64,000 nt of DNA, taken from positions 11,365 to 75,364 of the forward strand of contig JBJMIG010000017.1 of the NCBI GenBank assembly GCA_045806965.1, given 5' to 3'. This DNA comes from DASYTH01 sp045806965 (GTDB lineage: Bacteria; Actinomycetota; Actinomycetes; Mycobacteriales; Pseudonocardiaceae). Made by a program: the position numbers and the translations under genes. The notes under the pieces are model-generated. The model did no database searches and was not told the DNA's origin. It was given only the letters and a program-made list of their open reading frames with translations. Numbering within the stretch: the first letter of the stretch is position 1; the number at the start of each line of letters is the position of its first letter. Positions 23,953-31,826 of this stretch are shown here, one piece after another.

Positions 23953-25758
23953 TCAGCGGCCAGCACCGAAGAACTCCCAGTGCCACGGCTCGACCCGGCC
24001 GCGGCCCGGCCACGCCCAGGCCGGGTTGGCCCAGCCGAACGCCGGGGCCGACCGGGCCAGCCAGGCGTACTCCGGCGTGCCGAAGGCCTCCACGCCGCCG
24101 CACAGGTCCACCGCAAGACCCCAGCCGTGGTTGCTGGTGCCGGGCACCGCGGCCAGCGCCGGTTTGAGCGCGTAGAGCCGCAGCTGAGCGTCGAAGGTGC
24201 GATAGGAGTCGGTGACGCACAGCTGGCGACCGAAGGTGGCGCTGAACGCGGCGCTCAGCGCCTGGAACGCGGCGGCCGCGTCGCAGCGCAGCGCATGCGA
24301 GCCCACCCCGGTCCCGCACAGCGCGGCAGGTGGGATGAATCCGTTGGGGTAACCGCCCCAGCCGCCGGCCGCCTCCCCCGAGGCCCGGGGCGGCAGCTCC
24401 ACTCCGCCGCAGCGCCACGGCAGCCCGCCGGCGCTCGACCGGGGCACCGGCCGCGCGGCCCGCACCGGCAGCGCCGGCCGGGCGATGCCGAGCAGGCTGT
24501 CGCCGGCCGGCAGGTCGGTCACCACGACGCCGGCCAGCCGAGCGTCCGCGGCCAGCATCGTGTGCTGGTCGAGGAGCACCGCGACGCTCTGCACGCCGTA
24601 CCGGGCCGGGCCGAGGAAGGCCAGGTCGCCGGGTTGGGCATCGGCCGGCGGGACCGGGGTCAGCGCGGCGAACTGGTCGGCGGCCGTGGCCGGCACCGGC
24701 AGGCCCGCACCGGCGTAGGCGGCGTGCACCAGCCCGTCGCAGGAGTAGGCCGAGGGGCCCATGCCGCCGGTCTGCGGCACGTATGGCTTGCCGAGGGCGC
24801 CGACCGCGGCGGTCACCGCGGCGACCGTCTCCTCGGGCAGCACCAGCAGCCGCTCGCCGGAGGGCAGGCCCACCTGCGCCACGCCCGGCTGCGGCCCGGC
24901 CGACCCGGGCAACGGTTGCAGCCCCGCGGGCAAGCGGGCCGGATCGCGCAGCGCGGCCGCCGGCGGCGGCCGGATGGCGGCGGCCAGCTTGTCGGTGTAG
25001 GCCCGCCAGTTCGCCGCGGTGTCGGCGTTGCGGCGCTGCTGGCCCTGCTGCTGGGCGACCACGGCCGCGTTGGTGTCGGCGAGGAACCCGCGCAGCTCGG
25101 AGGAGACCGCGGCGGCACGGTTGCTGGCGTCGTCGTCGCGCCGGTCCAGCTCGACCTTGCGGTCCACGGCGGCCCGCTCGGCATCGGTGGCGGTCCGCTC
25201 GGCGTCGACCGCGGCCCGCTGCCGCGCCAGCGCCGCGGCCAGCCGGCCGTCCTGGTCCGCGCGCAGCCGGCCGACCAGCTCGGACTTGGCCAGGAAGTCC
25301 GCCGGATCGGTGGCGGTGACGAGCGCCCGCAGCTCGCTTGGCCGGGACATGGCGGAGTACACCGCCGCCGAGTACGCGTCCACCTCGCCCTGCTGCGCCG
25401 CGACCGCCCGGTCCGCCTGCTCGCGCTCGGCCCGGACCCGGTTGAGCTGTTCAGTCGCTTTGAGCGACTCGTCCTCGGCGGTATGGATTCGGCCGGCCAG
25501 GTCGCCGAGCTCGCGCTGCACGTCGGCGGCCGTACGCTGGAGTCGGGCCACCTTCGGGTCGGCGAACGCCTCCCCCGGCCGGGTGTCCGACAGCGGCTCG
25601 CCCGGCGCCACCCCGGCCTCGACCGGGGCTGTGATTGGCGCGTTCGGCTGGGTGGGCTGCGCGGAAGCGACGGACGGCGCGCAGAGCGGTGCGGCGCACA
25701 GCGCCAGCGCGGCGGCGGTCGCGGCGCATAATCGGGCGCGCGGAAGCCGTGCCTGCAC
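23953..25758 (-). CDS. Secreted coiled-coil protein with degenerate NlpC/P60 and VanY carboxypeptidase domains
   Basis: 601 residues from GTG 25758, chosen because GGAGG lies five bases upstream; ATG 25770 is an alternative. A signal peptide ends near A-S-A (residue 33), residues 65-260 are coiled coil, residues 310-430 form an NlpC/P60 fold, and residues 440-601 form a VanY-type D-Ala-D-Ala carboxypeptidase with S-N-H-x-x-G-x-A-x-D at 542-551 and H593 in E-P-W-H-W-E-F. The NlpC domain keeps Cys340 but has Ser391 where the catalytic histidine should be, so only the VanY part is likely active. Confidence 0.87.
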   Translation of the reverse strand: MQARLPRARLCAATAAALALCAAPLCAPSVASAQPTQPNAPITAPVEAGVAPGEPLSDTRPGEAFADPKVARLQRTAADVQRELGDLAGRIHTAEDESLKATEQLNRVRAEREQADRAVAAQQGEVDAYSAAVYSAMSRPSELRALVTATDPADFLAKSELVGRLRADQDGRLAAALARQRAAVDAERTATDAERAAVDRKVELDRRDDDASNRAAAVSSELRGFLADTNAAVVAQQQGQQRRNADTAANWRAYTDKLAAAIRPPPAAALRDPARLPAGLQPLPGSAGPQPGVAQVGLPSGERLLVLPEETVAAVTAAVGALGKPYVPQTGGMGPSAYSCDGLVHAAYAGAGLPVPATAADQFAALTPVPPADAQPGDLAFLGPARYGVQSVAVLLDQHTMLAADARLAGVVVTDLPAGDSLLGIARPALPVRAARPVPRSSAGGLPWRCGGVELPPRASGEAAGGWGGYPNGFIPPAALCGTGVGSHALRCDAAAAFQALSAAFSATFGRQLCVTDSYRTFDAQLRLYALKPALAAVPGTSNHGWGLAVDLCGGVEAFGTPEYAWLARSAPAFGWANPAWAWPGRGRVEPWHWEFFGAGR

Positions 25759-25806
25759 TCCTGCCTCCATGTCTGTCTAACGCGGCGGGTCGGATCTCGT
25801 GACGGC

Positions 25807-27195
25807 CTATACCCGGCCCAGGCGGGCCAGCAGCACGGCGGAGGGCACCGGGTGGGCACCGCGCCTGCGCACGGAGTCGGCCACCGCGCGGTCGGAGGTG
25901 ACCACGACCACCGGGCGCCCCTCCGGCTCCGCCGTGACCAGCGCGCGGATCACGTCGTCGGCCAACACGCCGGGATCGCTGAACAGCACCCGTACGCCGC
26001 GCGGAGCGGCGATCGGGACGGCGATCACCCCGGCGCCGTCGAATACCAGGGTGACCTCGGCGGAGGTCCGGGCGGCGAGCGCCGCGAGCTGGCGCACCAG
26101 GCGGTCGCGCTGATCGGACAGGGAGAGCTCCGCATAGCCGGTCTTGGTGACGTTGTAGCCGTCCACGACCAGGTGCACCGTCGGCAACGCGAGCAACCGG
26201 TCCAGCGCGGCCGGATCCTCCACCCGGCCGACCACGCCCTGCGCCGCGGTGGCGCCCCGGACCAGGTCGGCCGGCCGCGGACCGGTCCCGCCGAGGGCCA
26301 GCTCGCGACGCAACCCGGTCACCGCGCCGTCCATGGTGTCCACCAGCAGGGCCAGCCGCACCTCGTCGGCCTGCCTGGCCTCCCTGGCCGACTGGCGGGC
26401 GATCTCGGCGTCCGCCTCGGCCCGCTCGGCCCGGATCCGCTCGTGCTCGGACCGGTCCCGCTCCCGGTTCCGCTGCTCGGTCAGCGCGGCCACCTCGGCT
26501 GCGGTCCGCGACTGGATCCGCTCCGCCTCGCCGATCGCCCTTGCCGCCTCGTCCTTGGCCTCGCGCAGCCGCACACCCTGCTCACGCAGCTTCTTGCGCA
26601 GCCGCTCCAACTCGGCCTCGCCCTCGGCCCGCACCCGGTCGGCCATCCCCTGTGCCGCGTCCAGCTCGTCCTGCACCCGGCGCAGCTCCGCCTGGACCCG
26701 TTCGGCCCTGGCCAGCGCGGTGTCCCGTTCGGCGCGCAGGCTCGCGTCCGAGGCGCGCCGGGACACCAGCTCGAGGTAGTGCTCGGCGCTGTCCTCACCG
26801 AGCAGCACGGCGGCCGCGGCAACCGAAACCGGGTCGCCACCGCTGAGGTCGAGCACCGCGGGCCGGTGCTCGCGGCACCACTCCACCACCGCGGTGCGGA
26901 AGGCGACCGAGTCGCGCAGGCTGGCCATGATCGCGCCGGCGCCGAGCCTGGCCCGCTTGGCCGGCGCGAACCGGGCCACCGCACGCAGCGGTTGCGGAAT
27001 GTCGACCCTGGGCAGCACGCCGATCGCCTCGGCGCCCAGCTCGGCCAGCTTGCCCCGCACGGCGTCCGGCAGGCCGGTCCAGTCCACTCTGGATCCGTTG
27101 TCAGCCGCGGCATCCACGTCATCGGGACCGTCCACGGTGGACGGCCCGGCCGGGGCGCCGGGGACCGGCTCGACCGGTTGGGATGACGGTGCCAT
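25807..27195 (-). CDS. Coiled-coil NYN-domain (YacP-like) putative ribonuclease
   Basis: 462 residues from ATG 27195. Residues 30-140 are helical, residues 140-280 a charged coiled coil, and residues 320-462 a NYN/PIN-like nuclease domain with V-D-G-Y-N-V at the start and T-S-D-R-A-V-A-D later, giving the acidic metal-binding residues. NYN proteins of this shape are conserved in actinobacteria and are thought to process RNA. It is divergent from the exonuclease/GIY-YIG gene, with 69 bp between. Confidence 0.87.
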   Translation of the reverse strand: MAPSSQPVEPVPGAPAGPSTVDGPDDVDAAADNGSRVDWTGLPDAVRGKLAELGAEAIGVLPRVDIPQPLRAVARFAPAKRARLGAGAIMASLRDSVAFRTAVVEWCREHRPAVLDLSGGDPVSVAAAAVLLGEDSAEHYLELVSRRASDASLRAERDTALARAERVQAELRRVQDELDAAQGMADRVRAEGEAELERLRKKLREQGVRLREAKDEAARAIGEAERIQSRTAAEVAALTEQRNRERDRSEHERIRAERAEADAEIARQSAREARQADEVRLALLVDTMDGAVTGLRRELALGGTGPRPADLVRGATAAQGVVGRVEDPAALDRLLALPTVHLVVDGYNVTKTGYAELSLSDQRDRLVRQLAALAARTSAEVTLVFDGAGVIAVPIAAPRGVRVLFSDPGVLADDVIRALVTAEPEGRPVVVVTSDRAVADSVRRRGAHPVPSAVLLARLGRV

Positions 27196-27264
27196 CTCAC
27201 AAGGCTAACCGGCTCCCTCCGGACGTGCGTCGTTCTGTCGGTGGGCTGGCCTAGCGTCGCCCGT

Positions 27265-28959
27265 GTGTCCGGATCGCGGGAGGCCCAACTCACCTTCGAC
27301 GAGCTCGGCACGCCCCTGCGCACCACCACGTTCGTGGTGTTCGACCTGGAGACCACGGGCGGCAGCGCGGAGGCCGACACGGTCACCGAGATCGGCGCCG
27401 TCAAGGTGCGCGGCGGTGAGGTGCTCGGCGAGTTCGCCACCCTGGTCGACCCCGATCGCGGCATTCCGCCGGAGATCGTGCAGCTCACCGGGATCACCAA
27501 CGCGATGGTCTGTGCCGCGCCCCGCATGGAGCAGGTGCTGCCGGCGTTCCTCGAGTTCGCCGCCGGGTCCGTGCTGGTCGCGCACAACTCGGGCTTCGAC
27601 ATCGGATTTCTGCGCGCCGCCTGCTCGCGGTTCGGCTACCCCTGGCCGAGACCGGCCGTGGTGTGCACGGTCCGGCTGGCCCGCCGGGTGCTGAGCCGGG
27701 AGGAGGCGCCGACCTGCCGGCTCTCCGCGCTGGCCGAGCTGTTCCAGGCCGCCGTCAAGCCGGTCCACCGGGCGCTGCCGGACGCGCAGGCCACCGTGGA
27801 CGTGCTGCACGCGCTACTGGAACGGGTCGGCTCGATCGGCGTGCAGTCGCTCGAGGAGCTGCTGGACTACATCCCGGACGTCACCCCGGAGCAGCGCCGC
27901 AAGCGCACGCTGGCCGAGGACCTGCCCTCCGGACCCGGCGTGTACCTGTTCCGCGGGCCCGGCGACGAGGTGCTCTACGTCGGCACCGCGAGCAACCTGC
28001 GGCGCCGGGTACGGCAGTACTTCACCGCGAGCGAGACCCGCATGCGGCTGCGCGAGATGGTGCGGCTCGCCGTCCGGGTCGACTCGGTGAGCTGTGCGCA
28101 CCCGCTCGAGGCGGAGGTGCGGGAGCAGCGGCTGTTGACCGCGCACAAGCCGACGTACAACCGGCGCTCGAAGAACGCCAGGCAGGCGTGGTGGATCACG
28201 CTGACCGACGAGGCGTTCCCCCGGCTGTCGGTGGTGCGGGTGCCGAGGGACGGCGCGCTCGGCCCGTTCCGCTCGCCGCGGCTGGCCGGCGAAGCCAGTG
28301 TCGCGTTGCAGGACGCGACCGGGATTCGGCCGTGCACGCAACGGATTCCCGCGCGTGCGCCGCAGGGCCAGCCGTGCGCGCTCGCCGAGCTCGGCCGGTG
28401 TGGGGCGCCGTGTGCCGGCCGGCAGAGCGTCGTCGAGTACCGGCCATCGGTGGAGGCGATCACGCTGTTGGTCGCCGGCCGGCGGCTGGAGCCGTTGCGA
28501 CACCTGGCGGAGCGGCTCGCCCAGCTCGCCGAGGCCGGCCGCTACGAGGAGGCCGGGTTGCGCCGGGACCGGATGCGCACGTTGATCCGGGTGCTCGACC
28601 GGGGCCAGCGCCTCGCCGCGCTGGCCGCCGTGCCCGAACTGGTCGCCGCCCGGCCGGACGGGTCCGGCGGCTGGGAGTTCGCCGTGGTCCGGCACGGCCG
28701 GCTGGCCTCGGCCGGGGTGGCCCGCCGGGGGGTGCCGCCGATGCCGGTGGTCGACGCCCTGGTCGCCGCCGCCGAGACCGTGCTGCCCGGCCCCGGACCG
28801 TTGCGCGGCTCCCCGGCCGAGGAGGTCTCGACCGTGCTGCGTTGGCTCGATCGCCCGGGCACCCGGATGGTCCGCTGCGCCCAGCCGTGGACCGAGCCGG
28901 CCCAGTGCGCGGCCAGTTGGCGTCCCTGGCTGGACCGCGCCGAGGCGGCCCGGGTGTAG
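27265..28959 (+). CDS. DEDDh exonuclease fused to a UvrC-like GIY-YIG domain (Rv2191-like)
   Basis: 564 residues from GTG 27265, chosen by alignment to Rv2191, which opens with the same F-D-E-L-G-T-P-L. Residues 20-185 are a DnaQ-like 3'-5' exonuclease (F-D-L-E-T-T-G, H-N-S-G-F-D, H-R-A-L-x-D-A). Residues 210-300 are a GIY-YIG domain (G-V-Y-L-F-R, V-L-Y-V-G-T-A), and the remainder resembles the middle of UvrC and Cho. It probably acts in DNA repair, cutting and trimming damaged strands. Confidence 0.92.
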   Translation: MSGSREAQLTFDELGTPLRTTTFVVFDLETTGGSAEADTVTEIGAVKVRGGEVLGEFATLVDPDRGIPPEIVQLTGITNAMVCAAPRMEQVLPAFLEFAAGSVLVAHNSGFDIGFLRAACSRFGYPWPRPAVVCTVRLARRVLSREEAPTCRLSALAELFQAAVKPVHRALPDAQATVDVLHALLERVGSIGVQSLEELLDYIPDVTPEQRRKRTLAEDLPSGPGVYLFRGPGDEVLYVGTASNLRRRVRQYFTASETRMRLREMVRLAVRVDSVSCAHPLEAEVREQRLLTAHKPTYNRRSKNARQAWWITLTDEAFPRLSVVRVPRDGALGPFRSPRLAGEASVALQDATGIRPCTQRIPARAPQGQPCALAELGRCGAPCAGRQSVVEYRPSVEAITLLVAGRRLEPLRHLAERLAQLAEAGRYEEAGLRRDRMRTLIRVLDRGQRLAALAAVPELVAARPDGSGGWEFAVVRHGRLASAGVARRGVPPMPVVDALVAAAETVLPGPGPLRGSPAEEVSTVLRWLDRPGTRMVRCAQPWTEPAQCAASWRPWLDRAEAARV

Positions 28960-28977
28960 CGGGCCATCCGCCGCCGA

Positions 28978-29011
28978 CCGCCGCCGAGTGGTCACGTCGT
29001 CCCGGCGGCGG
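28978..29011. terminator. Hairpin between convergent genes
   Basis: CCGCCGCCG (28978-28986) pairs with CGGCGGCGG (29003-29011) across a 16-base loop, just after the exonuclease gene and before the stop of the propeller gene on the other strand. Confidence 0.4.
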
Positions 29012-29023
29012 CCAGCTATGCGC

Positions 29024-29959
29024 TCATCTGCGGACGGCGATGGCGTTGTAGGTGGTGGTGGGGGTTGGCGGGGTGGTGAAACGGGCGTTGGGCAGGTACA
29101 GGCGGTTGCCGAACGCGGCGACCGTGGTCGGAATGTCGAAGCGTGGGTCGGTCAGGTGCTCGACCAGGCTGCCGCTGGTGCCGGCGTGGTTCAGCCGGAA
29201 CACGGCGATCTGGTTGAGCTGGTTCTGCACGCCGAACAGGGTGCGGCCGATCACCAGCAGACCGTCGCCCGCGGTCAGCAACTCGCCGCCGAGGTCGACG
29301 GTGCGCGCCACACCGGTGCGCGGATCGACCCGGAAGACCTTGCCGGTGGCCGACTGCACGATGAGCAGGCCCCGGCCGTCCGGGGTGCGCGCGATGCCGT
29401 TGGCGTTGAAGCCGGGCACGTGCACGTAGTCGCCGGAGAGCGGCAGCCTGATCACGTCGTTCTGGCCGGGCACGCCGTGCCGGTCGAGCCGGACACCGAA
29501 GAGGAACGGGTTGTTGGAGTCGGTGAACCAGGCCGCGCCCGGGGTGAGGATGACGTCGTTGATGAACGTCGGGGCGGTGGCGAACGCCAGCGTGGCAAGC
29601 AGGGTGCCGGTGCGCAGGTCGATGATCTTGCCGTTGCCGCCGGTGCCGCCCGCGACGTAGAGCCGGCGTGCGTCGGTCTTCATGCCGAGCGACGGGGTTG
29701 CGGTGGCCGGGCTGAAGTCCGCCCCGGCGCCGGTGATCAGGTTCACCCGGAAGATCCGGCCGTCGGCACGCGATCCGAAGTAGGCGAACGGGCCGGGGCC
29801 GATCTCGATGCCCTCCGGCTGGAAGCCGTTGGGCAGCGCCAACTCGCTGGGGAACACACTCGCACTGTCGACCGGTTGGGCGCCGGCCGAGGTGCGGGAC
29901 ACCAGCACCGCCGCGGGGGCGGCGAGGCCGGCGGCCAGGAGGGTACGACGACGGAACAT
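29024..29959 (-). CDS. Secreted beta-propeller (SMP-30/gluconolactonase-like) protein
   Basis: 311 residues from ATG 29959 with GGAGG ten bases upstream. The N-terminus R-R-R-T-L-L-A-A-G followed by a hydrophobic stretch and S-A-G-A-Q looks like a twin-arginine or Sec signal. The mature part consists of repeated strands with G-I-E-I-G-P, G-R-I-F-R-V, and G-I-A-R-T-P-D-G-R-G motifs, as in six-bladed SMP-30-type propellers. No catalytic assignment is possible. It is not part of the mycobacterial gene order and may be an insertion. Confidence 0.78.
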   Translation of the reverse strand: MFRRRTLLAAGLAAPAAVLVSRTSAGAQPVDSASVFPSELALPNGFQPEGIEIGPGPFAYFGSRADGRIFRVNLITGAGADFSPATATPSLGMKTDARRLYVAGGTGGNGKIIDLRTGTLLATLAFATAPTFINDVILTPGAAWFTDSNNPFLFGVRLDRHGVPGQNDVIRLPLSGDYVHVPGFNANGIARTPDGRGLLIVQSATGKVFRVDPRTGVARTVDLGGELLTAGDGLLVIGRTLFGVQNQLNQIAVFRLNHAGTSGSLVEHLTDPRFDIPTTVAAFGNRLYLPNARFTTPPTPTTTYNAIAVRR

Positions 29960-30099
29960 GGTGAGAATTCCTCCGCTCTCGTCGGTCACGGGGGCCTTGC
30001 GCCCCCAGGACACTACGAGCGCCGGCTCGATCCGGTTCGATCTCACTGTCCACAATGGACCTAGAAATGGGATCGCCGCGCGCTTCCGTGGGGGATAGC

Positions 30100-30771
30100 G
30101 TGCTCACCGTGGCCATCCTCCAGTCGGTGAACGTGGGCGTCGCCCGGACCAACCCGTGGAAGGACGTCGGCACCACGGCGATCGACAAGCGCGCCGTCGC
30201 CGGGCGGGTCGCGGTCGCCGTGCCTGGTCCGAAGGGCACTGGCGAGGTCGGTCTCGCCGGGGACCGGGTACACGATGTGCGCCACCACGGCGGGCCGGAC
30301 CAGGCGATCTACGCCTACGCCCTGGAAGATCTCGACTGGTGGGCCGGGGAACTCGGACGTGCGCTCCCGGCCGGCGTGTTCGGGGAGAACCTGACGACCT
30401 CCGGCCTGGACGTCAACGGCGCGCTGATCGGCGAGCGCTGGCGGATCGGTGCCGGGGTGCTGCTGGAGGTGACCAGCCCGCGGATTCCGTGCGGCACGTT
30501 CCAGGGCTGGATGGCCGAGGCGGGCTGGATCAAGCGGTTCACCCGGCGCTCACGGCCCGGTGCGTACCTGCGGGTGATCGAGCCAGGTGAGATCCAGGCC
30601 GGTGACGCCATCGAGATCGAGCACCGCCCCGCCCACGAGGTCACGGTGGCGCTCGCCTTCCGCGCCATGACCACCGAACCCGACCTGCTCCCCAGCCTGA
30701 CGGCCGCCGACGCCCTTCCGGAGAAGACCAAGGCCTCCCTCCGCCGCCGGGCACGCACCACCCGCCGTTGA
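30100..30771 (+). CDS. MOSC-domain protein (YiiM-like)
   Basis: 223 residues from GTG 30100, four bases after GGGGGA; GTG 30109 or ATG 30067 are alternatives. MOSC domains act as molybdenum cofactor carriers or transferases. Family features are G-D-x-x-H-D-V-R-H-H-G-G-P-D-Q-A-I-Y, G-E-N-L-T-T, and P-R-I-P-C-x-T-F with the conserved cysteine. YiiM-type proteins help detoxify N-hydroxylated bases. The C-terminal helix is basic and varies between species. Confidence 0.88.
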   Translation: MLTVAILQSVNVGVARTNPWKDVGTTAIDKRAVAGRVAVAVPGPKGTGEVGLAGDRVHDVRHHGGPDQAIYAYALEDLDWWAGELGRALPAGVFGENLTTSGLDVNGALIGERWRIGAGVLLEVTSPRIPCGTFQGWMAEAGWIKRFTRRSRPGAYLRVIEPGEIQAGDAIEIEHRPAHEVTVALAFRAMTTEPDLLPSLTAADALPEKTKASLRRRARTTRR

Positions 30772-30774
30772 CCC

Positions 30775-30858
30775 GAGCGCAGAACTCAGTTGCCTGAGCG
30801 CGAGACTCAGTTGCCTGGGCGCGAGACTCGCGTGCCTGGGCGCGAGACTCGCGAGTGG
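30775..30858. repeat. Four 21-bp tandem repeats, ACTCGCG family
   Basis: Units beginning GAGCGCAGAACTCAG, GAGCGCGAGACTCAG, GGGCGCGAGACTCGC, and GGGCGCGAGACTCGC, each 21 bp, fill the gap between two convergent stop codons. The inner GCGAG-A-CTCGC palindrome can form tight hairpins. It is the same family as 5376-5556, including the shared TTGCCT. Confidence 0.85.
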
Positions 30859-30863
30859 GTGGG

Positions 30864-31826
30864 TCAGAAGCGGCCGGCGAAGAGTTGGCGGGCCACTTCG
30901 GTGACGGTGGCCTTGCCGGCGTCGTAGCCGCCCTTGCCGCGCAGGTTGTTCATGGCGGCCAGGGTGTAGCGCTCGCCGGGACCGACGAAGCCGACCGTGT
31001 TCATCACCCAGCCGCCCTGCTCCTCCGACCACCCGTCCTTGTTCCCCGGCTTCGCCGCCGGGCCGGCACCCCACACGCCCCACTGCTGGTTCGCCGCGAC
31101 GGTGCGCAGCTCACCCAGGATGTAGTCGCGCAGATCCGGCGGGAGCGTGGTGAGCACGTAGCCGATCAACCGGTCGAGGTCGTCCGGGGTGCACTTCTGG
31201 AAGCCCCAGTACGGGTAGAAGTTGCTGAAGCCGCGCTGGGGCTGCAACGAGGTCAGACCGTAGCCGGGGAAGGCGTTGTTGAACGCCAGGTGGTCAGCCC
31301 CCGCGTAACGGAACCAGAGCGTGTCCGCGGCCTTGTCGTCCGAGCTGTGCAGCATCGCCTTGATCAGCGAACGGTCCTCGGTGGACAGGGTGATCGCGCC
31401 GGAACGGTCGCGCAGCAACAGGTCCACGGTCATGCCCAGCTTGATCGTGGACGCGGTCCAGGTGAGGTCGCCGGCATGCTCATTGCGCCAGACCGCACCG
31501 GTCTGCCGGTCTCGCACCACGATGCCGACCGTGCCCGGCCGCTTCGCCAGGTACGCCTGCACCCCGGCGAACCGGCGCTGGAAGTCGCAGTCAAAGCCGG
31601 ACTTGGGCAGCGGGCAGTCCTTGGCCTTGGGCGCGGTCGGCGGCGGCGCCGGGACCGACGTCGCCGAGGACACCGGAGCCGACGGGACGGAACTCGGCGG
31701 CTCCACCGACAGCACGGCCGGCGCGGGGCTGGACGGCGGCGCGTCGGCCCGTGAGGTCGACGACCCGCAGCCGGCCACCCCCAGCAGCGTCACCGCCGAG
31801 AGGGCCACCGCCGCGACGCGCCTCAA
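30864..31826 (-). CDS. Lipoprotein with a class A beta-lactamase-like serine hydrolase fold
   Basis: 320 residues from TTG 31826, overlapping the qcrB stop as TTGA. The signal ends in a lipobox L-L-G-V-A-G-C (Cys20), and a Pro/Ser/Ala linker of about 50 residues follows. The fold shows S-T-I-K as the S-x-x-K motif, S-S-D-D-K-A where SDN is expected, and K-D-G where KTG is expected. That pattern suggests a beta-lactamase relative or penicillin-binding-like hydrolase, possibly without resistance activity. It is probably co-transcribed with the cytochrome bcc genes. Confidence 0.8.
   Translation of the reverse strand: MRRVAAVALSAVTLLGVAGCGSSTSRADAPPSSPAPAVLSVEPPSSVPSAPVSSATSVPAPPPTAPKAKDCPLPKSGFDCDFQRRFAGVQAYLAKRPGTVGIVVRDRQTGAVWRNEHAGDLTWTASTIKLGMTVDLLLRDRSGAITLSTEDRSLIKAMLHSSDDKAADTLWFRYAGADHLAFNNAFPGYGLTSLQPQRGFSNFYPYWGFQKCTPDDLDRLIGYVLTTLPPDLRDYILGELRTVAANQQWGVWGAGPAAKPGNKDGWSEEQGGWVMNTVGFVGPGERYTLAAMNNLRGKGGYDAGKATVTEVARQLFAGRF

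Noticed and set aside
30864..31826. Antibiotic-resistance beta-lactamase
   Set aside because: SDN and KTG motifs are changed and the gene is coupled to respiratory genes, so resistance should not be assumed.
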